64,000 bases of DNA from Actinobacteria bacterium HGW-Actinobacteria-7 (GTDB lineage: Bacteria > Actinomycetota > Coriobacteriia > Anaerosomatales > PHET01): assembly GCA_002841275.1 (NCBI GenBank), contig PHET01000002.1, positions 88,004 to 152,003 of the forward strand, in the 5' to 3' direction. Shown piece by piece: positions 1 to 8,600 of the stretch. Numbering within the stretch: the stretch's first letter is position 1; the number at the start of each line of letters is the position of its first letter. A program made the position numbers and the translations under genes. The notes below the pieces were generated by a model that was given only the letters and a program-made list of their open reading frames with translations, was not told the origin of the DNA and did not search any database.

Positions 1-33
1 AACTACACGATCGCTGTGGTAACTCCGTACTGC

Positions 34-1812
34 TTAAGGCAGACCCTTGAGGAGCAGATCAAAGCCATAAGACGGACCGTAACCGTACGCATCGACCGTA
101 GAGGTCACGAACGGGGACGGAGTCGAGATGAAGCTGGCCTTGTCGCCGTTCCAGTAGGAAGCGTCGCCGTGGCAGTCGATACAGACGGAGTCGAGGTTCT
201 CGGCGGTCTGTCCGCCAAGTCCACCTACGTCGGTACGCACTGCCGGAATGATCGAAGCAGCGTTCTTGTCCTCGGTAGCCCACAAGCCGAAGTTCCAGCC
301 CGGAGCGGTGGAGCCGGTGCCAGCACCGTCAGCATCGACGATGAAGCCACCGTTGGCCGTACGGGTCGCACCAGCAGCAACAGGGTTGCCCTGGAAGTCG
401 ATACCGTACAGTTCGTCCTTCAGCATGTTCGCGCCCAAGGTGCGGTGCGGGAAGCTGAAGCCGCCGTCAAGGCACTGTCCATTGATTGCAACAGAAGCGC
501 TCGACTTGAACCAAGTCTGTGAAGCATACGAGGTGAGATTAGCAACCGGCGCGGTGATCGTCGCCGTGTACGCGCCGCCAGAGTGGCAGACGTTACAGTT
601 GCTTGCGCCAGTGTGGCAGTTGCGACAGTGAGGACCGTCGTTGCTGTCAGTATCATCTACCCCATCGGACTCGATGGGCATCTGGCGTGCTCAATGGCGA
701 GGCTGTGCATCGTGGCTGTAGGCAATCACGTACGAGGTGCCATTCCACACTTCAGCCCTCTGCGTCGAAACGCCGCCGGTACCGTCGTGACAGTCAACGC
801 AGAACTCGGACAGGGCCAAGAAGCCGCCTTCGAGCTTGCCGTCGCCATCAGAATCGGCGACCTGCGGGGCGATCGGGTAGCTCTTGTCGTTGTCGTTGTT
901 CTGGCCGCCACCATAGGTGCCGTCCGCAGGTCCAAGAGGCTCATCCCAGTTGACCGCGTACTTGTTGACGCCGCCAGTCGCAGTTCCACCAACAGCAGCG
1001 ACAACGGTGTCAGCAACCGACTCCGCGTGCGGGTTCTTCAGGAGCAAGAAGCGACCCGACGGCCAGATCGGCTTGGACGCAACGGCGCCCGACGAGAACC
1101 ACTTGAGGTTGCCGTAGTTGGGGTCGATGCCCCACTCAGCAGGCGAGTTGAGCGTTCCGTCGGTGCTGGCAACCGAGACACCCGGGATATTGGGACCCGA
1201 GATGTAGCCAGCGGCGGAGGGCAGCAAGACCGCAGCGCCGGTACCCATGGAACGACCCGGGTTGGCGAACGTGGTCAGGATGCGTGCCGAGTTCCCGTGC
1301 GGGCTGTGACAGCTGAAACACGCGAAGCCGCCTTCACCGGCCGAGTAGGCGGGCTGCACGTCGGCCGGGGCGTTGCCCGTGAAGCCAAGCGTGTGGCCCG
1401 TACCGGGGCCGTTGGTACCGCTGGCAATGGCAACGGCATCATACTTGTCGCCGCCCGCAGAACCTGCAGCGTAAGCGTCGGTGCCAAACGTCGCCTCAAC
1501 GGACTGATACGCGTTGTCCATCATGACGTTGATCGTGGAGCCACCGCCACCGCCGTGACAGAAGTCACAGGCAGCCTCAGCGGTGTTCGCACGCAGCAAC
1601 TTGTAGCTACCAAAAGCATAGTGCGTTGAGTGACAGTCTTGGCACTTGTTAGTGGTAGTCGTGTAGCCACCGTGCGGACCGGAGAAGTATCCGGTCGCCT
1701 GCGTGTAGTCGCCAGTGCCCGTGGGATTGTTGTAGCCCTCTGCGAATGCCGAAGCAACCGAGAGCGCCACAATAGCCATCGCGACAAGCGCGACGGCGAT
1801 GAGCTTTCTCAT
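34..1812 (-). CDS. Secreted heptaheme c-type cytochrome with in-frame TGA (candidate selenoprotein)
   Basis: Read as one gene of 592 residues, with codon 374 a TGA at 693-691. The first part is 373 aa with a signal peptide (MRKLIAVALVAM...ASAFAEG) and four heme sites: CQDCH at about 57, CDFCH 82, CFSCH 165 and CVDCH 338. After the TGA the same frame stays open for 218 codons with three more sites: CRNCH 396, CNVCH 406 and CIDCH 544. The ATG inside the second part (681) has no Shine-Dalgarno, so a separate gene is unlikely. The start at 1812 is chosen because AAGGAGG lies 8 nt upstream; a longer start at 1857 would put 15 residues before the signal peptide. It is probably an exported electron-transfer protein. 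A nonsense mutation, for example of a Trp codon, is the alternative. Confidence 0.8.
661..693 (-). promoter_or_regulatory. SECIS-like hairpin after in-frame TGA
   Basis: On the minus strand the TGA is followed by 12 nt, then a perfect 7-bp stem CCCATCG/CGATGGG (678-672 with 667-661) closing the loop AGTC. The loop begins 19 nt after the TGA and carries a GU dinucleotide (RNA). Known bacterial SECIS elements place the apical loop about 16-37 nt after the UGA, with a G among its first two bases. The geometry is read directly from the sequence; the selenocysteine function is inferred. Confidence 0.5.
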
Positions 1813-1986
1813 CTGTATAGCCTCCTTGTTGATTGAGTAGATCGAGTTCCTCGTCATGTTGATTCACCCCCCTCCTGGGACAAGGTCTTCATTCACCGCG
1901 ATTGCGGTCAGAAGATGATGTGGGTTCATCCACCGAAGTACATGAACACAACATGAATCATAGTGAACGCATGTTTATAAGACAAC

Positions 1987-2015
1987 ATATTTCGTTATCT
2001 GATTCACTTATGCAA
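1987..2015 (-). promoter_or_regulatory. Candidate sigma-70 promoter for the heptaheme cytochrome
   Basis: On the minus strand TTGCAT (2015-2010) is separated by 17 nt from AAATAT (1992-1987), in the most AT-rich stretch of the neighbourhood. It would give a leader of about 170 nt before the ATG at 1812. The leader contains small hairpins such as ACCGC-GATT-GCGGT near 1898-1911. Confidence 0.35.
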
Positions 2016-2122
2016 ACACTCAGGAATTGCTATATGTGCAGGTCAGGGCATATTTCCGCGGCGTCTATCCACTCATTCGCTACTCGAAGTTCGTGTACCT
2101 ACTCACTAAGCCGCAGGTCAGA

Positions 2123-2164
2123 ATACCCCGACAGGCATGCAAAATACCCTGCAGGGCATGCAAT
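2123..2164. repeat. Imperfect 21-bp tandem repeat upstream of cytochrome promoter
   Basis: Two adjacent 21-nt copies (2123-2143 and 2144-2164) both begin ATACCC and share GGCATGCAA near the end, with 16 of 21 positions identical. The second copy contains the palindrome CCCTGCAGGG. The position, about 110-150 nt upstream of the candidate -35, would suit a regulator-binding site, but no known consensus is recognised. Confidence 0.4.
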
Positions 2165-2192
2165 TAGAGAAACACCACATGCAACGACAAAC

Positions 2193-2220
2193 GGGGCGCC
2201 CACGTCTCCGTGAGCGCCCC
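2193..2220 (-). terminator. Rho-independent terminator after the NHL gene
   Basis: The stem GGGGCGC/GCGCCCC continues into CACG/CGTG around a short loop. On the minus strand it is followed by GTTTGTCGTT, a weak T-rich tail. It lies about 25 nt past the stop of the NHL-repeat gene. Confidence 0.65.
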
Positions 2221-2246
2221 GCATAGGGATCTATATGGACTAGACG

Positions 2247-3767
2247 CTAGTCTGCATCGTCGAACTTGGCGCTGTCCTCGGTTTCAGCCACCTGGGCCTT
2301 CGGCGAACCCTCGGACTCAAGCGAGTACTGAGCGAGGAAACCCTCAAGCGTGATGGTCTTCTTCTTCTCGGACTTGAATGGCTCAGCCTGAACATCGTCA
2401 GCCACCAGGAACCTCAGGCGAGGCAGAAGCAGTCTCCCGAACCTTGAGGGCGTCGCGGCCTTGATCAGGCGCTGCTCGTTGGTCAGCTCGGTCGGCTCCT
2501 CGCCTTCCTCCGGCATATCGGGCTCCGGCTCATCAAGCGCGACAAGATACTCGCCGAAACTGACGCCCTCTTCCTTCACCTTTTCATACTTGTGGAAGAC
2601 CTCGGGCAGCACATGAATCTTCGCGTACACCGCGGCGAGCATTCGTAGATCGCCTTCGGCACGTGCAGCATCCAAGAGTTCCACTGTTGCGTAGACCCGA
2701 CGCCTGCCCATCAGCAGTGCGAGCAGCAGGAGCGGCAGTGCGGCCAGTACCCACCAGATCCACGGGTTGCGCGCGAAGTAGTTGTTGTCTCCCGGGGGTA
2801 GCAGACGCACGATCTGAACGCGATCGTTGTACGTATCAGTGATTGCGAAGTAGCTGTTACCCAGCGATGCGATACCGGTCGGCAGGTAGAAGCGGCCGTC
2901 CTGGGGACCCTGCAGGTCCTTGAAGCGGTAGGTTTCCTTGCCCGTCTTCACATCCACCACAATGATGTTGTGACGGAATCCATCGAGCACGAACGCGCGG
3001 CCGCGCTCATCGACCGTCACACCGGTGGGAAGACCGAAGACGGTCGCCGTGTCGTCCTGATAACGAGGCGGCTGGCCCAGCACCCACGATACCGTCGCCG
3101 TGACGTCACCCTTCAGTGCAACTCGCTGCAGACGCGTGTTGTTGGTGTCAGCGACGATGAAGGTTCCGTCATTGAGCGGAGCGGTGGCGCGAGGATAATC
3201 GAACTGGCCCTTGTCGGGACCACGCGTACCCACTTGACGCTGGAATTCGCCCTGGGTGCTGACGAGTGCCAGCGGGCCGAAGGTGGATACCAGCACGCCG
3301 CCGTCAAAGACGGTTGGGGACAGCGGGTTCAGAATCGGACGCTCCCACAGGAACTTACCCTGCAGGTCATAGCAGAGAAGACGGAGACGCGAGCGGTCGG
3401 TCACGTAGACGTGGTTCGATGCGGGGTCTCCGTCCACGCCCACCGGAGCGAGCATCTGACCCGGCTCAAGGCCACGAGCGCCCCAGACACGCAGGGTGTC
3501 ACCGTTGCGGTTGAACGCGATGATCTTCTGGTTGTCGCGCAAGGTGACCCAGAAGTTGCCGTTGGCATCGGCGCCGATGCCAACGGGCTTCATGACATTG
3601 GTATCACCGGCTTTGTAGATTGTGCGAACGTGAATCAAGCCATCCACGCGGGGCGCCTTGGCGTCCTCGGCCTGCTGCGCCCCACCGCTGAGGAACAGAT
3701 AGAAGCCACCGAGCCCGAGCAGCAGGAGCAGACCAGCAAGAAGCAAGATGAGTGTGCGACGATTCAT
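2247..3767 (-). CDS. NHL-repeat beta-propeller membrane protein
   Basis: This 506-aa protein has an N-terminal signal anchor (residues 5-27) and an outside propeller of NHL-type repeats at about 45-325 (for example VGIGADANGNFWV, PTGVTVDERGRAFVLD and PTGIASLGNSYFAITD). A second membrane segment follows at 335-354, then an acidic cytoplasmic tail of about 150 residues. NHL propellers bind proteins or ligands, and no catalytic motif is visible. It lies 33 nt after a TPR-anchor gene and downstream of two multiheme cytochrome genes, so a scaffold or assembly role in the electron-transfer complex is plausible but inferred. A terminator follows at 2193-2220. Confidence 0.8.
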   Translation of the reverse strand: MNRRTLILLLAGLLLLLGLGGFYLFLSGGAQQAEDAKAPRVDGLIHVRTIYKAGDTNVMKPVGIGADANGNFWVTLRDNQKIIAFNRNGDTLRVWGARGLEPGQMLAPVGVDGDPASNHVYVTDRSRLRLLCYDLQGKFLWERPILNPLSPTVFDGGVLVSTFGPLALVSTQGEFQRQVGTRGPDKGQFDYPRATAPLNDGTFIVADTNNTRLQRVALKGDVTATVSWVLGQPPRYQDDTATVFGLPTGVTVDERGRAFVLDGFRHNIIVVDVKTGKETYRFKDLQGPQDGRFYLPTGIASLGNSYFAITDTYNDRVQIVRLLPPGDNNYFARNPWIWWVLAALPLLLLALLMGRRRVYATVELLDAARAEGDLRMLAAVYAKIHVLPEVFHKYEKVKEEGVSFGEYLVALDEPEPDMPEEGEEPTELTNEQRLIKAATPSRFGRLLLPRLRFLVADDVQAEPFKSEKKKTITLEGFLAQYSLESEGSPKAQVAETEDSAKFDDAD

Positions 3768-3800
3768 TCCGGGTTCCTTAATCCGTGTCCTGTGCAGGCT

Positions 3801-4496
3801 CTACTGACCGTGAGGCGATTCGGCGGGGGCGGGGATAGGAGCGCCCAGCCGCTTCAGGCCGGCAATCGCATCCTCATTGCCTGGCAGGTACTTGAGCGCC
3901 TCAGTGTACTGGGCGATGGCGCGCTTCTTCTTGTCCGCCTTCTCAAGAATCTCGCCGTAGGTGACGCGCATGTCCGCCGCCGTAGGAATAATCTTGAGGC
4001 CCTTATCCATGGTCTTGATCGCCTCGTCGTACTTCTTCTGTTCAGCTTGGATCTGAGCGAGTAGGAAGTATGGTTCGGCCGCCTTGTACTCGGTCACAAC
4101 AAGCTCACGTTCCACCGCCTTGGTGGCAATGTCGAGCTTGTTGTCCTTGATCATCAGCTGCGCATAGCGGAGCTGAATGCCGGACTCCTTCGCACCATTT
4201 GCGATGGCCTTCTCGGCGTGAGATCGAGCGTCACCCTTGCGCCCCAAATCCCATTCGGTTTCGGCGAGCGTCATCAAGAGCGCCGCGTTCTTCGGGTTGC
4301 GCTTGAGGCCATCCAGCAACAACTGGTAGTCACGTTCGGTGTCGGTCTTGGGCTCGGTGTTGAAGAGCGTACCCGTGAGCAGCAGTCCGATGATAACCGC
4401 AAGCACAACGATGAACGTTCCGAGGAACGCCCACGTGAGTACGGTCGTGCGCCGATTCGCGCGTTTTACCTTAGGAAGCGAACTTGCATCTGCCAT
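3801..4496 (-). CDS. Membrane-anchored TPR protein
   Basis: The 231-aa protein starts at the ATG at 4496 (AAAGGATG lies 7-8 nt upstream), not at an upstream start that would add 13 residues. It has a basic cytoplasmic N-terminus, one membrane segment at about 19-42, and then roughly four tetratricopeptide repeats (for example PYFLLAQIQAEQKKYDEAIKTMDKGL and AIAQYTEALKYLPGNEDAI) with a Pro-rich end. TPR domains mediate protein-protein contacts. The gene is probably co-transcribed with the NHL gene and resembles anchors found in cytochrome c maturation or export clusters. No specific function can be assigned. Confidence 0.75.
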   Translation of the reverse strand: MADASSLPKVKRANRRTTVLTWAFLGTFIVVLAVIIGLLLTGTLFNTEPKTDTERDYQLLLDGLKRNPKNAALLMTLAETEWDLGRKGDARSHAEKAIANGAKESGIQLRYAQLMIKDNKLDIATKAVERELVVTEYKAAEPYFLLAQIQAEQKKYDEAIKTMDKGLKIIPTAADMRVTYGEILEKADKKKRAIAQYTEALKYLPGNEDAIAGLKRLGAPIPAPAESPHGQ

Positions 4497-4573
4497 GAAG
4501 AGACCATCCTTTGTCGGAGCTACCGAACCCCCCACTCGCCTGATAGTTCAGCGGTGAACGTACCTGAACGCAC

Positions 4574-4606
4574 GTGAGGATTCAAGCAAATCCACATTAT
4601 CCTCAC
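4574..4606. repeat. Inverted repeat between cytochrome and TPR genes
   Basis: The perfect 8-bp arms GTGAGGAT (4574-4581) and ATCCTCAC (4599-4606) are separated by 17 nt, starting 1 nt past the cytochrome stop. There is no T-tract. It could be a weak terminator, an mRNA-processing hairpin or an operator for the TPR-NHL pair. A GATAAT -10-like hexamer overlaps one arm on the minus strand. Confidence 0.4.
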
Positions 4607-4607
4607 C

Positions 4608-5777
4608 TTAAGGACCCGTTGGTGAGAGCATCACCTGATCGTGGCAACGTGCACAGAAGGGCTGCGAGTGACACCTGCACCCCGCGCCACCGTTTGTGGC
4701 CGTGGCGGATGTGCCGTGGATCGGGAACCACTCGGAGTACGTTCCATGCAGATTGGCGTCCTGATGACACCCGCAGGACTCGTACGAATGGGCCATCTCG
4801 TGGCACCGCACGCACAGTGCGGGATCCTTGGCTGAAAGACCCGCGTGCTGTCTGATGAACACACCAGCCGGGTGCGGCAGCTCGAGACCATGACAATCGA
4901 CACATTTCTTCTCGAGCTTGGCCGAATGACACCCTTTGCACGTGGGGAGCAGCGTGGTCTGCTTGTCAGAACCTGAAGCGACCGCCTTGTCCAGTGGCCC
5001 GTCCACATGGCAAACGTCGCAGTCCGACGCCGCGGTCCGGCCGTCATGACAGACAAGGCACCTGGACATCAAAGAACGCACCACGGGCGCCCGTCCGCGC
5101 GCGGCGGCAAGCGTGACCGTCTTGCCAGGGTCCGTATGCCCCGTGCCGCGATGACACAGCAGGCAGTCCATCCCTGCGTCGATCATCTCGGCATGGCTCA
5201 CCCGAAGACGGTTGATCTCAATCGGTTCTGTGGCGATAGCCTGGTGACATGACAGGCACCGAGAGGAGGACACGACGCCCTGGCGCGACGTGCCGCCAGA
5301 GATACGGACGACATCGATCGCACTCGCCTCCAGGGCACCTAGGAGGCCTCCGGCCGAGTGACAACCCCAGCACCCGGTCTGAGCATGTGCGCCGTTCTTC
5401 CACTGGCCCACAACATCGGTGATGGCGTGGCAGGAACCGCACGGCTTGGAGCCCGTGGCGGTATACGGTGCGAGGGCGATCAGCGGCAACGCGAGGAGCA
5501 GTACCAGCAACCACAAACGCATGAGGTACAGCCGCCGGGCCCGACGTGGATCGAATCCGAGCCTCCTGCGGGCGGCGGCCGCGTTCACGCCGTCCGCGAT
5601 GGCGAAGAATGCAAGCACTAGGAGCATGAAGCCCAATGCCACGACTGCGGCGATCAGCATCGATTCCCGCGGGTAGGCGCGAGGGTCCTCGGCGATCTTG
5701 GGCAGCTGAGTGGACAACGCTCGCCAGCCCGCCAGGATACGGTCCAGACCCTCCCACATGGTTTCCGAGAAACTCAC
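4608..5777 (-). CDS. Membrane multiheme c-type cytochrome (10 CXXCH plus two CXCH)
   Basis: The 389-aa protein has two membrane segments (about 40-63 and 84-104), followed by an outside domain full of heme sites from residue 113. There are ten canonical CXXCH motifs (CGSCH, CWGCH, CLSCH, CLLCH, CLVCH, CDVCH, CKGCH, CVDCH, CVRCH, CARCH). Two unusual CXCH motifs (CGCH and CRCH) lie near the C-terminus. It probably relays electrons between the membrane quinone pool or inner cytochromes and outer acceptors. Its start overlaps the stop of the next cytochrome gene by 4 nt, so the two are translationally coupled. It does not match a named family I recognise. Confidence 0.85.
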   Translation of the reverse strand: MSFSETMWEGLDRILAGWRALSTQLPKIAEDPRAYPRESMLIAAVVALGFMLLVLAFFAIADGVNAAAARRRLGFDPRRARRLYLMRLWLLVLLLALPLIALAPYTATGSKPCGSCHAITDVVGQWKNGAHAQTGCWGCHSAGGLLGALEASAIDVVRISGGTSRQGVVSSSRCLSCHQAIATEPIEINRLRVSHAEMIDAGMDCLLCHRGTGHTDPGKTVTLAAARGRAPVVRSLMSRCLVCHDGRTAASDCDVCHVDGPLDKAVASGSDKQTTLLPTCKGCHSAKLEKKCVDCHGLELPHPAGVFIRQHAGLSAKDPALCVRCHEMAHSYESCGCHQDANLHGTYSEWFPIHGTSATATNGGAGCRCHSQPFCARCHDQVMLSPTGP

Positions 5778-6772
5778 TGCCCATCACCATGCCCCATGCC
5801 CACACCCGGGAGATCCGGATGAGCGGATCGCAGGTGGCAGTCGTCACAACCGGCCTGAGCATGGCACCGTGCGCAGGCTTCCTTGCCCGCAGACGTGGCC
5901 AGCTGCCCATGGTCAGGGAGGAACGAAGGCGGGTGCGGCATGTCGATACCGTGGCAGGTGTCGCACCAAGTGGGCTCGTGACAGGTTGTGCACTTCTCAC
6001 GCGTCTTGCTGGTGAGTCCGTGACCGTGGACCACGGACCAGTCACTGGTGTGTGGCAAAGGCGTGCCGTGACATTCAACACAGAAGTCGGCTGCGTGACA
6101 CGTACTGCAGGTCTGCAGCTCGCCGAGCCCGTGGGTCGACTTCCACTCCGGACCGTGGGTCACGCGCCATGAAGTATCGGTATCACGCCTCTCCCGCTGG
6201 CTCTGCGTGGAATGGCACATCGTGCAACCGGACACCTCTTGGGCCGATGCTGTGTGGCAGGACATGCACGCGTCCATCTCAGGTAGGGCATATCGACGGT
6301 TCTCAACCACATGCCCAACCCCGCCATGGCACTCACTGCATGCCTTTTCGATGAAGTCGGCGTGCTGGACACGAATTCCGCGCGCGACACTCACTCCAGC
6401 GCGGATCCTGGAATGGCACTTCAGACACGCAGTGTCATCGACGGTGGTGACCTGTGGCACCACGCGAAACACCGAGCGCAGTGCACGGCGCTGCAGCGCT
6501 ATTCCGTCCGGCAATATGCCCAGACGCCCAGACGTCATGTGGCAGACGATGCACTTCACCGAAGGGTGGGCGCTGTCGACTGCGAGAGCCGCATACGGCT
6601 CCATGGTATGGCAGGAGGTGCACAGGTCGTGTGTTCGGGTGAGCGCTCCCAGACCGGCGGTCAGTGCAACCCATACAACGATGAAGACCAGTGAGATGGT
6701 CACTCCCCGCCCGACGGCACGGCGACGCCGCACAGCGCTTCGCCTCTCAACGCCTGGCAGTCCACGACTCAC
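5774..6772 (-). CDS. NapC/NirT-like dodecaheme membrane cytochrome
   Basis: The 332-aa protein has one N-terminal membrane anchor (about 24-44), and the first heme site CTSCH follows immediately at residue 51. That is the arrangement of NapC/NirT/NrfH quinol dehydrogenases (CTSCHTMEPY...HPSVKCIVCHM). It has twelve CXXCH motifs, far more than the four of NrfH, so it looks like a NapC-type head extended by a decorated multiheme wire. The likely role is taking electrons from menaquinol and passing them outward through the overlapping cytochrome gene downstream. It overlaps an O-antigen-ligase-like gene by 4 nt on its upstream side. Confidence 0.85.
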   Translation of the reverse strand: MSRGLPGVERRSAVRRRRAVGRGVTISLVFIVVWVALTAGLGALTRTHDLCTSCHTMEPYAALAVDSAHPSVKCIVCHMTSGRLGILPDGIALQRRALRSVFRVVPQVTTVDDTACLKCHSRIRAGVSVARGIRVQHADFIEKACSECHGGVGHVVENRRYALPEMDACMSCHTASAQEVSGCTMCHSTQSQRERRDTDTSWRVTHGPEWKSTHGLGELQTCSTCHAADFCVECHGTPLPHTSDWSVVHGHGLTSKTREKCTTCHEPTWCDTCHGIDMPHPPSFLPDHGQLATSAGKEACARCHAQAGCDDCHLRSAHPDLPGVGMGHGDGQ

Positions 6773-8505
6773 GGAGTAGGCCCTCTCTCGGCCGCCTCTT
6801 GCAGCCGTACCAGATCACGTTGCATAGATGCCGCTTCTTCGTTGCGATTCGCAGCGTAGAGTAGTTGTACAGCCTCCGCGCGGACTTCGATGCCTAGCGG
6901 GTAGAGTTCCACAGAACGAACATAAGCATCCGCGACCTCAGACGCTGGCCGATTCAGTCCGCGAAGCGTTCGCGCCCGTGCAAGCGCGAGATCGTAGGAG
7001 TCCGGCTCGAAGGACAACCCAACATCGATCGACCTCAGTGCGTCATCCAGGTTCGCACCGCCCAGGTACAACGCTGCGTCGGCCTCTGCGACACGGAACG
7101 TGTCAACGATTGGCACCAGACGTTCCGCAGCATGATGTTCACGAACGGCGACCTCCAACTGACCAGCCGCAAACTGTTCGAGCCCGCGAAAATAGTCGCC
7201 ATCGGCCACCAGATAGACGCCGCTGGCCAGCATTATGCAACCGCCAGCGAGCGTCAGGATCGCACGCGCCCACACCGGAAGTGCGGTGCCCGAATCCGAA
7301 CGATGGTCTCGCCCGCCTGACCCCACAACGCTGCGAGAGACCGCGATCCCCCCCAAAGTCCACGCGAGCACGCCGGTCTCGACGGTCGTGATACCGAACA
7401 CACCCTGGCCTGCCGCTGCGCACAGACCAACGAAAGCAACGAAGGCCACACCGTCCTTGGCCCGCGCTGCACGAGCGCCTCTGGTCACGGCCAGACCTAG
7501 GAGCGCGAGCAACAACAGCGCAGCCGGTATGCCAGACTCGGCAGCAACCTGCAGCAGTTCACTGTGGGCCTGATCGGCCCTCACATCGCCGTACTCCAGC
7601 GCCGCGCGCTGGAAGGGTTCGTAGCGAGGGAATTCGTAGAGGAACCGGCCTGGACCGACCCCTACGACCGGGTGGGCCGCAATCAGCCGGCCGCTTCCCC
7701 TCCAGATCTGCCACCTACTGGCGGCCGAACCGCTGGAAAGGCTCGACGGATCGAGCTTGGAGAGCGCGGCTGGCCCACCAAGGAGCGCCGCGCCGATGAG
7801 GGCCCCAGCCGCAACCGCCGAAAGGATTGCCCAGCTTCTGCGCGACCGAAGCACGAACGCCGCCGCCAGCACCGCCACGGCCAGTCCGAACCACGCTCCG
7901 CGCGAGCCACTCATCCCAACCCCCAGCGCGGCAAACGCGGCGGCGACGCCGAGCAGAACGCGCTTGCGCCCAGACGAGACGATTGCCGCCGCCAGCACGG
8001 TCGACGTCGCGATTGCCAGCCAACCACCAGCAAGAACCTGGTTGCCCATGGTTGAAGCGGGAACCGCGCCGAGCAGCCGCTGGAACACGATGACAACGCT
8101 GTGCACGCTCGCAACCGTAGCGAGCGGCCAGACCAGCGCGAAGACGTTGCGCCGGAATGCGATCACCCCGACGGCCCCCGCGCACAGATACAACGCCCCT
8201 GCGACAAGACCCTGGAAGCGTCCATGAACGCCGAAGACCGACGACGCCAGACCGCCCGTGATGGCGGCCACGAGATACGTCGCGGCCAGTGCGCCAGCGA
8301 GAATCGCCGGCACCCGCAGACCGGCGCTGATTCTTCGCCTGCCCAGCACAATCCCCGCGAGCGCCACCACACACCCCGCAACGAGGGCGCGCACTGGCTG
8401 GTATGGGTCCGCCGCGGCCGGCAGCATAATGAGGGAGAGACCAACGAACACGGTTCCTAACAGAAACTCCATCGTGCTAGGCTGGTCTAAGTTTGTTAAT
8501 CGCAT
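6769..8505 (-). CDS. O-antigen ligase-like membrane protein with TPR tail
   Basis: A roughly 578-aa polytopic protein with about ten or more membrane segments and a Wzy/WaaL-family core (SASRWQIWRGSGRLIAAHPVVGVGPGRF, then the outside loop ending HSELLQVAAESG). A last membrane segment is followed by a TPR-like domain of about 120 residues at the C-terminus. Family members polymerise or transfer undecaprenyl-linked glycans to lipid or protein outside the membrane. Starts TTG 8514, GTG 8508 and ATG 8505 are all possible and none has a good ribosome site; ATG is chosen. Its stop overlaps the NapC-like cytochrome start by 4 nt, tying a glycan transferase to cytochromes. Confidence 0.75.
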   Translation of the reverse strand: MRLTNLDQPSTMEFLLGTVFVGLSLIMLPAAADPYQPVRALVAGCVVALAGIVLGRRRISAGLRVPAILAGALAATYLVAAITGGLASSVFGVHGRFQGLVAGALYLCAGAVGVIAFRRNVFALVWPLATVASVHSVVIVFQRLLGAVPASTMGNQVLAGGWLAIATSTVLAAAIVSSGRKRVLLGVAAAFAALGVGMSGSRGAWFGLAVAVLAAAFVLRSRRSWAILSAVAAGALIGAALLGGPAALSKLDPSSLSSGSAASRWQIWRGSGRLIAAHPVVGVGPGRFLYEFPRYEPFQRAALEYGDVRADQAHSELLQVAAESGIPAALLLLALLGLAVTRGARAARAKDGVAFVAFVGLCAAAGQGVFGITTVETGVLAWTLGGIAVSRSVVGSGGRDHRSDSGTALPVWARAILTLAGGCIMLASGVYLVADGDYFRGLEQFAAGQLEVAVREHHAAERLVPIVDTFRVAEADAALYLGGANLDDALRSIDVGLSFEPDSYDLALARARTLRGLNRPASEVADAYVRSVELYPLGIEVRAEAVQLLYAANRNEEAASMQRDLVRLQEAAERGPTP

Positions 8506-8521
8506 CACAATCAACGATAAG
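8493..8521 (+). promoter_or_regulatory. Candidate promoter for lipoprotein gene
   Basis: TTGTTA (8493-8498), a 17-nt spacer and GATAAG (8516-8521) precede the GTG start at 8601 by about 80 nt. The element overlaps the 5' end of the divergent ligase-like gene. Confidence 0.35.
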
Positions 8522-8600
8522 ACCGGTCACACGCCTAGTCAAACTGTGGCCCTTGATCGCTGCGGGTCGTCCGTTACCGATATGCACTTGGAGGTCGAAC

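Larger units (their letters stand above)
1813..2192. other. Gene-free leader and upstream region of the cytochrome gene
   Basis: I see no convincing gene here; a 103-codon plus-strand reading frame lacks a ribosome site and any recognisable protein pattern. The stretch holds the long cytochrome leader, the candidate promoter at 1987-2015 and an imperfect tandem repeat at 2123-2164. Confidence 0.6.

Noticed and set aside
34..681. A separate small three-heme cytochrome gene starting at 681
   Set aside because: No ribosome site precedes the ATG, there is no signal peptide, and it is in the same frame as the upstream cytochrome across a single TGA.
583..1629. Long plus-strand reading frame of 348 codons opposite the cytochrome gene
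   Set aside because: Arg/Val/Ala-rich composition without domain pattern or ribosome site; it is the antisense of a GC-rich coding strand with clear heme motifs.
1902..2213. Possible 103-aa plus-strand gene
   Set aside because: No Shine-Dalgarno, unusual composition, and it overlaps the candidate promoter, the repeats and the terminator.
2970..4064. Plus-strand frame of 364 codons opposite the NHL and TPR genes
   Set aside because: It spans two real genes and their spacer on the other strand and shows no protein-like pattern.
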